From positions 54,098 to 118,097 of the forward strand of contig NZ_JAELVF020000005.1 in the NCBI RefSeq assembly GCF_018101125.2: DNA of 64,000 bases, given 5' to 3'. Below, piece after piece: positions 38,401 through 45,600 of this stretch. Under the pieces are notes generated by a model. That model saw nothing but the letters and a program-made list of their open reading frames with translations, ran no database searches and was not told the DNA's origin. The stretch is from Streptomyces tardus (lineage in GTDB: Bacteria; Actinomycetota; Actinomycetes; Streptomycetales; Streptomycetaceae). Each line of letters starts with the position of its first letter. Within the stretch, counting starts at the first letter, position 1. The position numbers were made by a program, and so were the translations under genes.

Positions 38401-39117
38401 GCCACCCTCGCCCGGCTGACCGAAGCGCTGTCCGCCGACGAGGACTTCACCTCTGTCGCCGACCTCTACGCTCCTCGGCAGGACCTCGCCAAGACTGTCC
38501 GCCATCTGCTGTCCGAGGAGCACGTCCCCTTCGCGTCCGCTCTCCGGTACAAGCCTGCCGCGCTCAAGAAGCGGGCCGACTGGGAGCACGTCTGGGATCT
38601 CCAGCGCGAGGAGGACGCCGCGCCGGACGAGCCCGCCAAGCGGAAGATCCGAGAGCGGACGCCCGTACCGCCGAAGTACACCTCTGCCGACTTCCTCAAG
38701 CCCAGCTACTGGCGTGCACGGGGCAAGCTCGACGTACCCAAGGAGCGCTTCGTCTCGTACGGCACTGTGAACGCACAGTCGCCCGAGTTGTACGGGTGGG
38801 CCGGCTGGGACCACCTGGAGCAGGCGCTCGCGCTCGCCTCGTACATCCAGACCGCCGGTCTCGACAGCGAGGAGATCGTGCCGTTCCTGGCCGGGCTGCT
38901 TGAGCTCCAGCCCTGGCTGGACCAGTGGTATGGCGAGTACGACGCCGATTTCGGCGCCTCCCCCGCCGCCGAGATCCTCGCCTTCCGGCAGCAGAAGCAG
39001 GGCGAACTCGGCCTGACCGACGACATGTTGCGCGCCTGGCGGCCCGCCCCCGCCACCCGCGCGAAGAAGGCAGCCGCCCCGAAGAAGAAGGCAGCGGCCT
39101 CCACAGAGTCCGGCTGA
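35401..39117 (+). CDS. pglX: BREX type 2 DNA adenine methyltransferase PglX
   Basis: This 1,238-residue N6-adenine methyltransferase marks host DNA and is part of the resistance machinery of BREX. The SAM motif DPTCGSGHF lies at 258-266 and the catalytic NPPY at 404-407. Between the catalytic core and the C-terminus (roughly residues 350-850, bases 36,440-37,950) GC content and codon use drop visibly. This is where target-recognition sequence is expected, so it suggests exchange of the specificity region. The C-terminus ends in a Lys/Ala-rich tail. GTG at 35401 is supported by AGGAG six bases upstream. A strong hairpin follows the stop. I see no homopolymer tract that would suggest phase variation. 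Confidence 0.93.
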   Translation: MIDRKSLLRDLQKQVKAAETDLDAQVKAVPEVGERLRGEYDQAKKLGRTAATWNSWLGERVTQVAVAWVLGTVFVRFSEDNRLIAQPYITAPDVAGREVAQARYEEYMAKDADPTYRGWLEAAFEELGAGQAGRLLFDRDHNPLYQIPLSHDGAGALLAFWREQKSVDAEAEAEGSEDGSGGGSASVLVHDFTDPLSEDGTEGWDTRFLGDLYQDLSEAARKTYALLQTPEFVEEFILDRTMTPAVREFGFEELKMIDPTCGSGHFVLGTFRRLVRMWGEERPEVGPYERVRAALESVHGVDLNPFAVAVARFRLLVAAMAASGMRTFAAAREYEWPIQLAVGDSLLPTEHQQEGLFGDEGLEGADNGPESGDTETPYYALSTEDVLDHPELLYKGSFHVVVGNPPYITVKDKTLNERYRRLYKACSGKYALSVPFAQRFFELAKQGDKKTGRGYGMVGQITANSFMKREFGTTLIETYFRDQVELTEVIDTSGAFIPGHGTPTVILVGRSRDHRGTRQTTIRTVRGVQGEPSAPEHAQCGLVWQAIMEHIDRPGSTGRWVTVDDLERVHHFSTHPWVLTDGGIEMISTMTESSKSKLSSIASSVGITSFTLEDDLYLLPTRSAQRHRIPRAFQRPMVTGDLLRDWSGADFETTLFPYSDDFSAIDVEDFPSLYHHMWPCRTVISRNLMFGGRTKVESGLRWSEFGRLASGKLRVPMSITFAEVATHNHFVLDRGGKVFKQTAPVIKLRSEATENDHLSLLGLLNSSTAGLWLKMVCHDKGIRGEGGGFTSNDWERFYQFNGSNVQDFPLPGENPTALASQLDALSQLYATNLAAEAVPTASTLREAQTRYSSTRARMIALQEELDWQVYSLYNLHSEDLRLPDSDAVPELALGERAFEIVLARRVEAGEASSEWFKRHGSTPITEIPAHWPDDYRALVQKRIGVIESNRAIGMIERPEYKRRWATEGWDSMRQKALKSWLLDRIEDRSYWFDANGNPTVATLARLTEALSADEDFTSVADLYAPRQDLAKTVRHLLSEEHVPFASALRYKPAALKKRADWEHVWDLQREEDAAPDEPAKRKIRERTPVPPKYTSADFLKPSYWRARGKLDVPKERFVSYGTVNAQSPELYGWAGWDHLEQALALASYIQTAGLDSEEIVPFLAGLLELQPWLDQWYGEYDADFGASPAAEILAFRQQKQGELGLTDDMLRAWRPAPATRAKKAAAPKKKAAASTESG

Positions 39118-39124
39118 GACGTGT

Positions 39125-39158
39125 GTCTGTGAGGCGGCTGATCCGCCGCCTCACAGAC
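39125..39158. terminator. bidirectional hairpin between pglX and the DUF397 gene
   Basis: Two perfect 14-base arms, GTCTGTGAGGCGGC and GCCGCCTCACAGAC, flank a 6-base loop. The hairpin sits 8 bases after the pglX stop and 6 bases beyond the stop of the convergent DUF397 gene. It can therefore end both transcripts. Confidence 0.8.
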
Positions 39159-39163
39159 GACAG

Positions 39164-39346
39164 TCAGGAACCCGACACGTGCGCGGTGAAGGCCGCCCAG
39201 GCACCGGGAGCAACGGCGAACGAGTCGCGGCCGAGGTCCTTGGAGTCCCGGACGTGGACCGCTTCGGCGTCCACCGCGACCTCGATGCAGTTGTCGCCAC
39301 CACTGCCGCTGTAGCTGCTCTTGACCCACTCAAGTTCAGTGCTCAT
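39164..39346 (-). CDS. DUF397 small protein
   Basis: This 60-residue protein is of the DUF397 family: ELEWVKSSYSGSGGDNCIEV, then VHVRDSKD, and a C-terminal AWAAFTAHV. Such proteins are abundant in Streptomyces. They are nearly always paired with an XRE regulator, as here, and are proposed to act as its partner. Its ATG overlaps the stop of the XRE gene by 4 bases (ATGA), so the two should be translated together. No enzymatic role is known for the family. Confidence 0.9.
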   Translation of the reverse strand: MSTELEWVKSSYSGSGGDNCIEVAVDAEAVHVRDSKDLGRDSFAVAPGAWAAFTAHVSGS

Positions 39347-40197
39347 AGCGCTCCTTGAATCTGCTTCAGCAGGCCGACTGTGGCCTCGTGGCTCAGCGCC
39401 TGTGAGCGCATCTTGCCATAGCGCTGAAGCATGGCACTGACCACTTTCGGGTCGGCCATGAGAGTGCTGCTGTCGTGGCCTTCGACGTATCCGAACCAGC
39501 TGTTGGACGAGGTCTCAGCGAGGTACATCTGGCCGTCGATGCCCGAGTGGTCATGCTGCTTGAGTGGCATGACGAGGATTTCTACGTTGCGTCGACGGCC
39601 GTGCGCCAGCAGGTTGTCGACGAGGGCCGAGGTTACCTGGGGCCCTCCCAACTGGCGTTCCAGGACAGCTTGCTCGACCAGAAACGAGAACGAGGTGTTG
39701 GGTCGCGCGGCCAAGAGCTCCTGTCGTTCGAGGCGCGCAGCAACCTGCTGTTCGAACTGCTGCTCCGACAAGGGCGGCAGGCGTCGATCGAACACCGCCC
39801 GGATGTACCCCTCCGGCTGCAACAGGCCCGGAATCCCCCGGCACTCATACGCGTACAGCGTGATCGCTTCTTCCTCGATCCCAGCCCACTGCAGGAACCA
39901 GGACGCCAGCCCCGCTTTCCTTCGCAGGCTCTTCGCCGCTGCTGCGAGGACCTTGCCCGCCACGAGCCCCAGCGTCTCCTCCGCCCTGCCGGGCAGCGCC
40001 TCCGGCGGGAACCGTTTGCCCTGCTCGATCTTCGCGACGTACGCCGCCGAGTACCGCACCCGGTCCGCGAGCTCCTCCTGTGTGAGCCCTCCCGCCTCCC
40101 GCAGCGCCTTCAAGACGGCCCCGAACGTCTTGAGACTGTCCGACAGTTCGGGTTCACCACCCGCCGCCGTTCCGCTGCCGTCCTGGTCCGCCGTCAT
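39343..40197 (-). CDS. XRE-family regulator with DUF5753 domain
   Basis: This 284-residue regulator has an N-terminal helix-turn-helix (about residues 22-75: FGAVLKALREAGGLTQEEL, then YSAAYVAKIEQGKRFP). The C-terminal DUF5753-type sensor domain is recognisable from YECRGIPGLLQPEGY, ARLERQELL and the MYLAE/Y-V-E region. ATG at 40197 has GGAG five bases upstream; a GTG at 40266 is possible but lacks a ribosome site. XRE-DUF397 pairs of this type are linked to developmental and stress control in Streptomyces. It sits inside the BREX locus, but nothing in the sequence ties it to BREX regulation. Confidence 0.88.
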   Translation of the reverse strand: MTADQDGSGTAAGGEPELSDSLKTFGAVLKALREAGGLTQEELADRVRYSAAYVAKIEQGKRFPPEALPGRAEETLGLVAGKVLAAAAKSLRRKAGLASWFLQWAGIEEEAITLYAYECRGIPGLLQPEGYIRAVFDRRLPPLSEQQFEQQVAARLERQELLAARPNTSFSFLVEQAVLERQLGGPQVTSALVDNLLAHGRRRNVEILVMPLKQHDHSGIDGQMYLAETSSNSWFGYVEGHDSSTLMADPKVVSAMLQRYGKMRSQALSHEATVGLLKQIQGAL

Positions 40198-40301
40198 CGC
40201 CGCTCCGCTCTCCGTGCTCTGTGCTCGCGCCCCGTACGCCGCGTCGGTCAATGTGTCCAGGATCACGCGGAGTCACCCGCCCAGTCCAGAGCGTGAACCA
40301 G

Positions 40302-40317
40302 TACAGATGGATCTGTA
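40302..40317. promoter_or_regulatory. small perfect inverted repeat in the XRE divergent region
   Basis: TACAGAT-GG-ATCTGTA is a perfect 7-base inverted repeat. It lies about 105 bp upstream of the XRE start and overlaps the first codons of the ATP-binding relic. The position would suit autoregulation by the XRE protein, but no such binding site is known to me. Confidence 0.35.
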
Positions 40318-40663
40318 TGGGTTGCGTGCCTGTCGGCACGGCGAACGCCGCCGGAAGGCTGGGACCTCGTCGACACCGCAGGTCGAACCTCCCCTGGCTG
40401 CCCACGAGTTCACGTTCGCCTCCCCCGCCACCCGTCTCAGCGCGAGCCTCGCCCGCCGGGCCGCCGTCGCCCGGCTCGACGACTGGGACGTCCCGCCCGG
40501 CAGCCCGCTCTCCGACACCGTCGCCCTCCTCGTCGCCGAACTCGCGGCCGACGCAGCCCGCCAAGGCCGGGCAGCGGGGCGGAACTTCGAGCTACGCCTC
40601 CTCCTGCACACCCACCCGCGACCGGTCGCCGAGCCCACCACGGTCGCCTCGTCGCGGCGGTAG
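40307..40663 (+). pseudogene. relic of an ATP-binding (HATPase, anti-sigma-like) gene
   Basis: The frame reads HEFTFASPATRLSASLARR, then LVAELAADAA and ELRLLL. This resembles the small Streptomyces ATP-binding proteins often encoded divergently from XRE-DUF397 pairs. The N-box that should read ELVTNAVxH is ELAADAARQG, with the Asn lost. The frame ends early at 40663. The expected C-terminal GPGKTVRAQT instead appears in another frame (about 40,652-40,764). The gene looks frameshifted and inactive. The first codons overlap a palindrome, so the original start is uncertain. A living short protein is less likely but not excluded. Confidence 0.55.
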
Positions 40664-40713
40664 CTGACGACGGGCGCATCGAGGACCGCACCGGCCCCGG
40701 CAAGACCGTACGG
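40611..40713 (+). repeat. direct repeat, copy A (3' end of the ATP-binding relic)
   Basis: The segment runs from CCCACCCGCGAC to ACCGTACGG. It recurs imperfectly at 41586-41724, on the other side of the intact toxin-antitoxin pair. Shared blocks include CGGTCGCCTCG, GTCGCGGCGGT and ACCGCACCGGCCCCGGCA. Copy A lies in its native place at the end of the relic gene. Confidence 0.7.
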
Positions 40714-40820
40714 GCGCAGACCGGCCTGGCCGCCCCGGACCCGAGCGGATCGGGTCGCCCCTGACACCGGCATCGCCCACCGACGACTTCCTGCGTATTA
40801 CGGAGTGGCACGCTCTGCGT

Positions 40821-41129
40821 ATGGCCAGGACTCGAATTTCGATCAGCCTCGACCCTGAAGACGCCGAAACGATCAAAGCGGTCGCCGCGGAGAGCGGGCT
40901 CGACGTGTCCGCCTTTCTCGTGATGGCGGGCCGCAGGGAGGCCGCCCGCCTCGCCCGGATGAGCAAAGCCTTCTCCGAGCTCGACGCCGCCATCGACAGG
41001 GCCGACACCGATGCCGAGCAGCTTCCCTGGCCACCGGAGTCCGACACCGACGCGGTGGACCGCGCCAGGTCCGAGATCGCCGCCGCCCGCGCCGAGGCCG
41101 CGGCCCGTCGACGCGAGGCCGCCGCGTGA
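40821..41129 (+). CDS. antitoxin, ribbon-helix-helix type
   Basis: This 102-residue protein begins with the beta strand and helices of a CopG/Arc-type RHH domain (ARTRISISLDPEDAETIKAV, then GLDVSAFLVMAG). It continues as a charged helix typical of toxin-binding tails. Its stop overlaps the GTG start of the PIN-domain gene (GTGA), the usual arrangement of VapB-VapC pairs. It should bind its own promoter and neutralise the toxin. No clear ribosome site was found ahead of ATG 40821. Confidence 0.82.
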   Translation: MARTRISISLDPEDAETIKAVAAESGLDVSAFLVMAGRREAARLARMSKAFSELDAAIDRADTDAEQLPWPPESDTDAVDRARSEIAAARAEAAARRREAAA

Positions 41130-41575
41130 ACCTCGGCTGCCCCACCTGTCCCGACCTGGACTCCCTCGGGGACATGGTCTACGACGCCGGCATGTTGATC
41201 GTCCTGGCCGACGAGCGACCGGGGGTCGCGCTCGGCTGCCACCGGGAGTTCTGCCGGACCGGTTTGCCCGTGGTACCCGCCCCCGTGGTCGCCCCGGCAT
41301 GGCGCGGCGGGGCACGGCTCGCCCATCTGGCCCGCGCACTCCGGGAGTGCGCGGTGGTGTGCTGCTACACGCAGCGGGAGTGGCGCCGCGTGGGTGAGCT
41401 CATCGGCCGCGCGCGCCTTCCGGCGAAGAAACGGCCCGACCCGGTCGACGGCCTGGTGGCCCTGACCGCGCTCCAGACCGGCGCCGCGCTGATCGCGACC
41501 TCCGACGTCGATGACGTCCAGGCGTATTTGGATCAGATGCCGGGGGCAGGGTCGATCATCCCTGTCCGCATCTGA
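41126..41575 (+). CDS. PIN-domain toxin (VapC-like)
   Basis: This 149-residue protein has the acidic pattern of PIN ribonucleases: Asp in MVYDAGMLIVLAD, Asp in KRPDPVDGLVALTA and Asp in IATSDVDD. The middle motif VVAPAWRGGARLAHLARAL is typical of this actinomycete subgroup. By family it would cleave RNA when the antitoxin is degraded. The N-terminal NLGCPTCPD extension before the first strand is longer than usual. GTG at 41126 is coupled to the antitoxin stop. The pair may stabilise the BREX locus or simply be a passenger. Confidence 0.8.
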   Translation: MNLGCPTCPDLDSLGDMVYDAGMLIVLADERPGVALGCHREFCRTGLPVVPAPVVAPAWRGGARLAHLARALRECAVVCCYTQREWRRVGELIGRARLPAKKRPDPVDGLVALTALQTGAALIATSDVDDVQAYLDQMPGAGSIIPVRI

Positions 41576-41585
41576 CGGTTCCCGA

Positions 41586-41724
41586 CCCACCCGCGACGGC
41601 CCGACCCCACGACGGTCGCCTCGGCCGCCGTGGGCGCCCACGGCGGCCGAGGGCGAGCCCTCGTCGCGGCGGTCGCCGACGACAGCGCGTCGAGCACCGC
41701 ACCGGCCCCGGCAGGACCGTACGG
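41586..41724 (+). repeat. direct repeat, copy B, split by a 40-bp hairpin insert
   Basis: This is an imperfect copy of 40611-40713. It carries a 40-base insert (about 41624-41663) within CGGTCGCCTCG / TCGCGGCGG, and a one-base deletion near 41690. The insert contributes most of the terminator palindrome. Copies A and B bracket the toxin-antitoxin genes. Confidence 0.65.
41619..41652 (+). terminator. terminator hairpin of the toxin-antitoxin operon
   Basis: This is a 34-base perfect palindrome (arms CCTCGGCCGCCGTGGGC and GCCCACGGCGGCCGAGG), 43 bases after the toxin stop. There is no T tract. Its GC-rich stem of up to 17 pairs suits an actinomycete terminator. Confidence 0.7.
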
Positions 41725-41778
41725 ACTCAGACCGAGCCGACCGCCTGCACCAGGCCGCCCGGCCGGGATTCGGTCGGC

Positions 41779-42186
41779 TCAGAGCAGTACGCGCTCGCCC
41801 TCAAGGAATCCCGCCAACTCCGGCACCGGCAGAGCCCGCACGCCCGTACCGCCTTGCCCCAGAGCGTCCCGGTAAGCGCACAGGTCCCGAGGGGCGGACG
41901 TGACCACGACCGCCTCCGGGTGGTGTGCCGCGAGGACGATCGCGAGCGCGTCCACCGCGTCAGCGCACTTCTCGTCCAGCGGGCCGGCCAGCGCGAGCAG
42001 CTGCCCGGCCCGCTCGGCGTCATCGGTCACATGTCCGCCCTGACACACGCCGCACGGCGGCGGCTCAGCGCTCCGGGTGCCGAACACCACACACTCCGGG
42101 ATCAGCCGGGTCAGCGGTGTCCACCTCCCGGGCCGCCACGCCTGCGCGAGGACGGGCAGCGAGATCACCGGCGGGCGGCCCGGCAT
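41779..42186 (-). pseudogene. truncated PIN-domain toxin
   Basis: This 135-residue frame starts abruptly at MPGRPPVISLPVLAQAWRPG, which matches the middle of VapC-like toxins. The C-terminal features DAVDALAIVLAA and VVVTSAPRDL follow. The N-terminal strand with the first catalytic Asp (DAGxLI) is missing, and the last motif reads TSAPRD where TSDxxD is usual. An active nuclease is unlikely. It lies directly downstream of a broken antitoxin on the same strand, apparently fused by a deletion across the junction. Confidence 0.6.
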
Positions 42187-42488
42187 GGTCGACCGTCGCG
42201 GTCAACGCCCGGGCCATGCCTGCCCGTGCGGCCGCGACATCCTCGTCGGTGAGGTTCGCGTCGGTGGAGTCCACGGCCTCGCCGGGCGGCGCGGGCGCGG
42301 CGTCCGTGGCCGTGATCGCGGCATCCACTTCCGCAAACCGGCGCACCACGACCTCGCACTCGGTCATCTGTCCCCGTACCCCTGCCGTGATGTACGCCGG
42401 GACATCGAGCCCAGCGCTTGGGAGGGCTCCTTGCCTGCCGCGCGCAGCACGGGCCCCGGCTGATGCTGAAACGTGCATGCGCAGCCAA
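42065..42488 (-). pseudogene. frameshifted antitoxin of the decayed second pair
   Basis: One frame begins ARFSIS, like the RHH strand of the intact antitoxin (TRISIS). The homology then jumps to another frame: GLDVPAYITAG, then RRFAEVDAAITATDA and DVAAARAGMARAL. These correspond to GLDVSAFLVMAG, KAFSELDAAIDRADT and the tail of the intact copy. A frameshift near the N-terminus and run-on into the toxin region indicate a dead gene. It is a distant relative of the working pair and lies on the opposite strand. Confidence 0.55.
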
Positions 42489-42627
42489 ACCCCAGAAGGT
42501 AACGCCGTGTTACACCGTTCTCGCCAATCACAGGACGCGCTGTCAGTACCTGCCTCTACGATTGCTCCGGCAGTGCAGCTCGGGATCGAGCTGAAGGACC
42601 GGGCGGGCGAGGAGCATCACAGACACC

Positions 42628-45600
42628 ATGGCGTTCATGAGCAGGAACACTCCGCGTCCCGAGGACCGTCCCCTCCTGCGCGAGTTGATCCGCATCCCTG
42701 AGCGCGTGTCGACGTCCGACTTCGTGTTGAAGCTCGGTGAGGCCGTCACACCCGAGGGCGCCGAGGCCGCCCTGCGGGACTACGTCGTCACCGACCGTCT
42801 GCGCGGCAACTTCGACGAGGCGCTGGACCTGATCAAGTCGGCGCTCGACAGCCACTCCTCCAAGGCCGCCTATCTGCACGGCTCGTTCGGTTCCGGCAAG
42901 TCGCACTTCATGGCGGTGCTCTACGCCCTGCTCTCCGGCCACCGGGCCGCGCACGCCAAGACGGGCCTCGACCCCGTCCGTGCCCGCCACTCCTGGGTGG
43001 ACACGGGAGACCACAAGTTCCTCCTCGTCCCGTACCACATGCTCGACGCCAAGTCCCTTGAGCAGCGCATCCTCGGCAAGTACGTGGAGCACGTGCGCAA
43101 GGTGCACCCCGGCTGCACTCTGCCGCAGGTCTACCTGACCGACGGCCTCTTCGAGGACTTCGCCGCCCATCGCCGCAGCAGCGGCGACGACCGGGTGATC
43201 GCACAGCTCACCGAGGCGAACAGCGGCGAAGTCGACGAGTGGGGCGAGGCGTTCGCCTGGACCGGCGAGCTGCTCGACCGGGCCGTCGCCGCGCAGGAAG
43301 AGCACGAGAACACCAAGGGCTTCGACCTGGACAACCCGACCACCCCGCAGGAGCTGCGGGCCCGGCTCGTCCAGGACCTGACCAAGACCCTCTTCCCGTC
43401 CTTCGCCCGCAACGCCTCGGAGAACGCCGACGGTTTCGTCTCCCTGGACAAGGGCCTCGGCATCATCGCCGCGCACGCCAAATCGCTCGGCTACGACGGC
43501 CTCGTCCTCTTCATGGACGAGCTGATCCTGTGGCTGGCCACCCTCATCCACGACCAGAAAGCGCTGGGTCGCGAAGCGGCCAAGGTCACCAGCTTCGTGG
43601 AAGGCGCCGACGAGCGCCGCGCGATTCCCGTCGTCTCGTTCATCGCCCGCCAGCGTGATCTGCGCGAGCTCGTCGGCGAGGAGATGTCCGGCGCCGCCGA
43701 AGCCGCCGTGCAGGACACGCTGAAGCTCAACGGCGGCCGGTACGACTCGATCGTCATGGAGGACCGCAACCTGCCGACGATCGCGCAGGCCCGTCTGCTG
43801 TGTCCCGTCGACGAAGAGGCCGAGGGCAGGGTCGCGGCAGCCTTCGACGAGGCCAAGAAGCTCGGGCCGGACGTCTGGCAGACCCTGCTCGGCCACAGGA
43901 ACTCCACCACCGGCGCCGACGAGGACACCTTCCGGCGCACCTACCCCTTCCCGCCGGCGTTCATGGACACCCTGGTGCACATCTCCGGGGCGCTGCAGCG
44001 CTCCCGCACCGGCCTGAAGCTGATGAGCCAGCTCCTGGTCGACCACCGGGACGACTGGCGGCTCGGCCAGCTCGTACCGCTCGGCGATCTGTACCCGGCG
44101 ATCGTCGGCGGCGGCGACAAGGCGTTCAGCGGCGAGACCAGCGTCCACTTCGAGGCGGCCGACAAGCTGTACCGCGAGAAGCTGCGCCCCTACCTGCTGA
44201 AGACCAACCAGGTCATCGAGGACGACGTGGAGACGTACAAGCGCCGTCCGGAGGAGATCGACGACCCGCAGCTGAAGGCCCGTTGCCGGGACTTCACCGG
44301 TGACAGCCGGCTGATCCAGACGCTGCTGCTGTCCGCACTCGCGCCGAGCGTCCCGGCCCTGTCCGACCTGACCCTGGCCCGGCTCAACGCGCTCAACCAC
44401 GGGTCCATCACCACCCGGATCGCCGGAACCGAGATCGGCCGCCTGGAGCAGAAGGCGAAGGAATGGGCGGCGACCTTCCCCGAGATCAAGGTCACCGGCA
44501 CCGGCCCCGGCGCGGTCGTCCGCCTGGAGCTGACCGGTGTCGACCTCGACGCGGTGCTCGCCAACGCCCAGGTCCACAACAACCTGGGCAACCGCCGGAC
44601 CAAGATGCGCACGCTGCTCAAGGAGGCGCTCCGCATCACCGACGGGGTTGGCGGGTTCGACCCGTACGACTTCCTCGACCTGGTGTGGAAGGGCACCGAG
44701 CGGCAGGTCGAGGTGGTCTTCGGGAACGTCGCCGACATCGACTCGCTCTCCGACGCGGCGCTGCGGCCCAGCCAGGAGGACGCCTGGCGGCTCGTCGTCG
44801 ACCTCCCCTACGACGAGGGCGAGTTCGGGCCGATGGACGACCTCCAGCGGCTGCGCGGGCTGCGCGAGAGGACGGGCGGCGGCTCGCGAACCCTGGCCTG
44901 GCTGCCCACTCACCTCACCGACGCCACCCGCGGCGACTTCGAACGTCTCGTCGTCATCGACAAGGCACTGTCCGACGAGGCCCGTTTCGACTCCGAGTTC
45001 GCGCGCAGTCTGGGCGCCGACGACAAGGCCCGCGCCAAGGGCATGCTGCAGTCGCAGCGCGACGTCCTCACCGAGCGCGTCCTGGGCGCGCTGAAGCAGG
45101 CGTACGGACTCGCGCAGAAGCAGGAAGGCGTCGTCGACCTCAACTTCACCGACCACCTGGAGGCACAGCAGCAGGTGGCGGACCTGCAGTTGCCGATCGG
45201 CGCGCAGCTGGGCGACGCCGCGCGTCAGCTCTCCGGGAAGCTGCTCGCCCACCAGTTCCCCGCCCACCCCGAGCTGGACCCGGAAGGCACCGGGAAGCCG
45301 CTGCGGGCCGCCGAGATCAAAACCGTCTTCGAGTACGTGCGCAGGGCCGCAGAGGACCGGGACGGGCAGGTGGAGGTCGAGTCCAGGGACCGCGGGGTCA
45401 TGACGCGGATCGCGGGCGGCCTGGGGCTCGGTGTGATGCAGGAGGCGTACTACCGGCAGTCCAACGCCTGGCTCGACCACTTCAACGCGCAGGCCCGCCG
45501 GGACGGGGTCGCCGAGCCGACCCTGGTCAAGCTCGCCGACTGGAGCGACCAGCCCGACCCGCGCGGCCTGCCCGAGCCGCTGCGTCGGCTGCTCGCCGCC

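Noticed and set aside
39343..40197. XRE regulator as a dedicated BREX regulator
   Set aside because: XRE-DUF397 pairs occur in many copies throughout Streptomyces genomes. The hairpin at 39125-39158 separates it from pglX, and nothing links it to pgl promoters.
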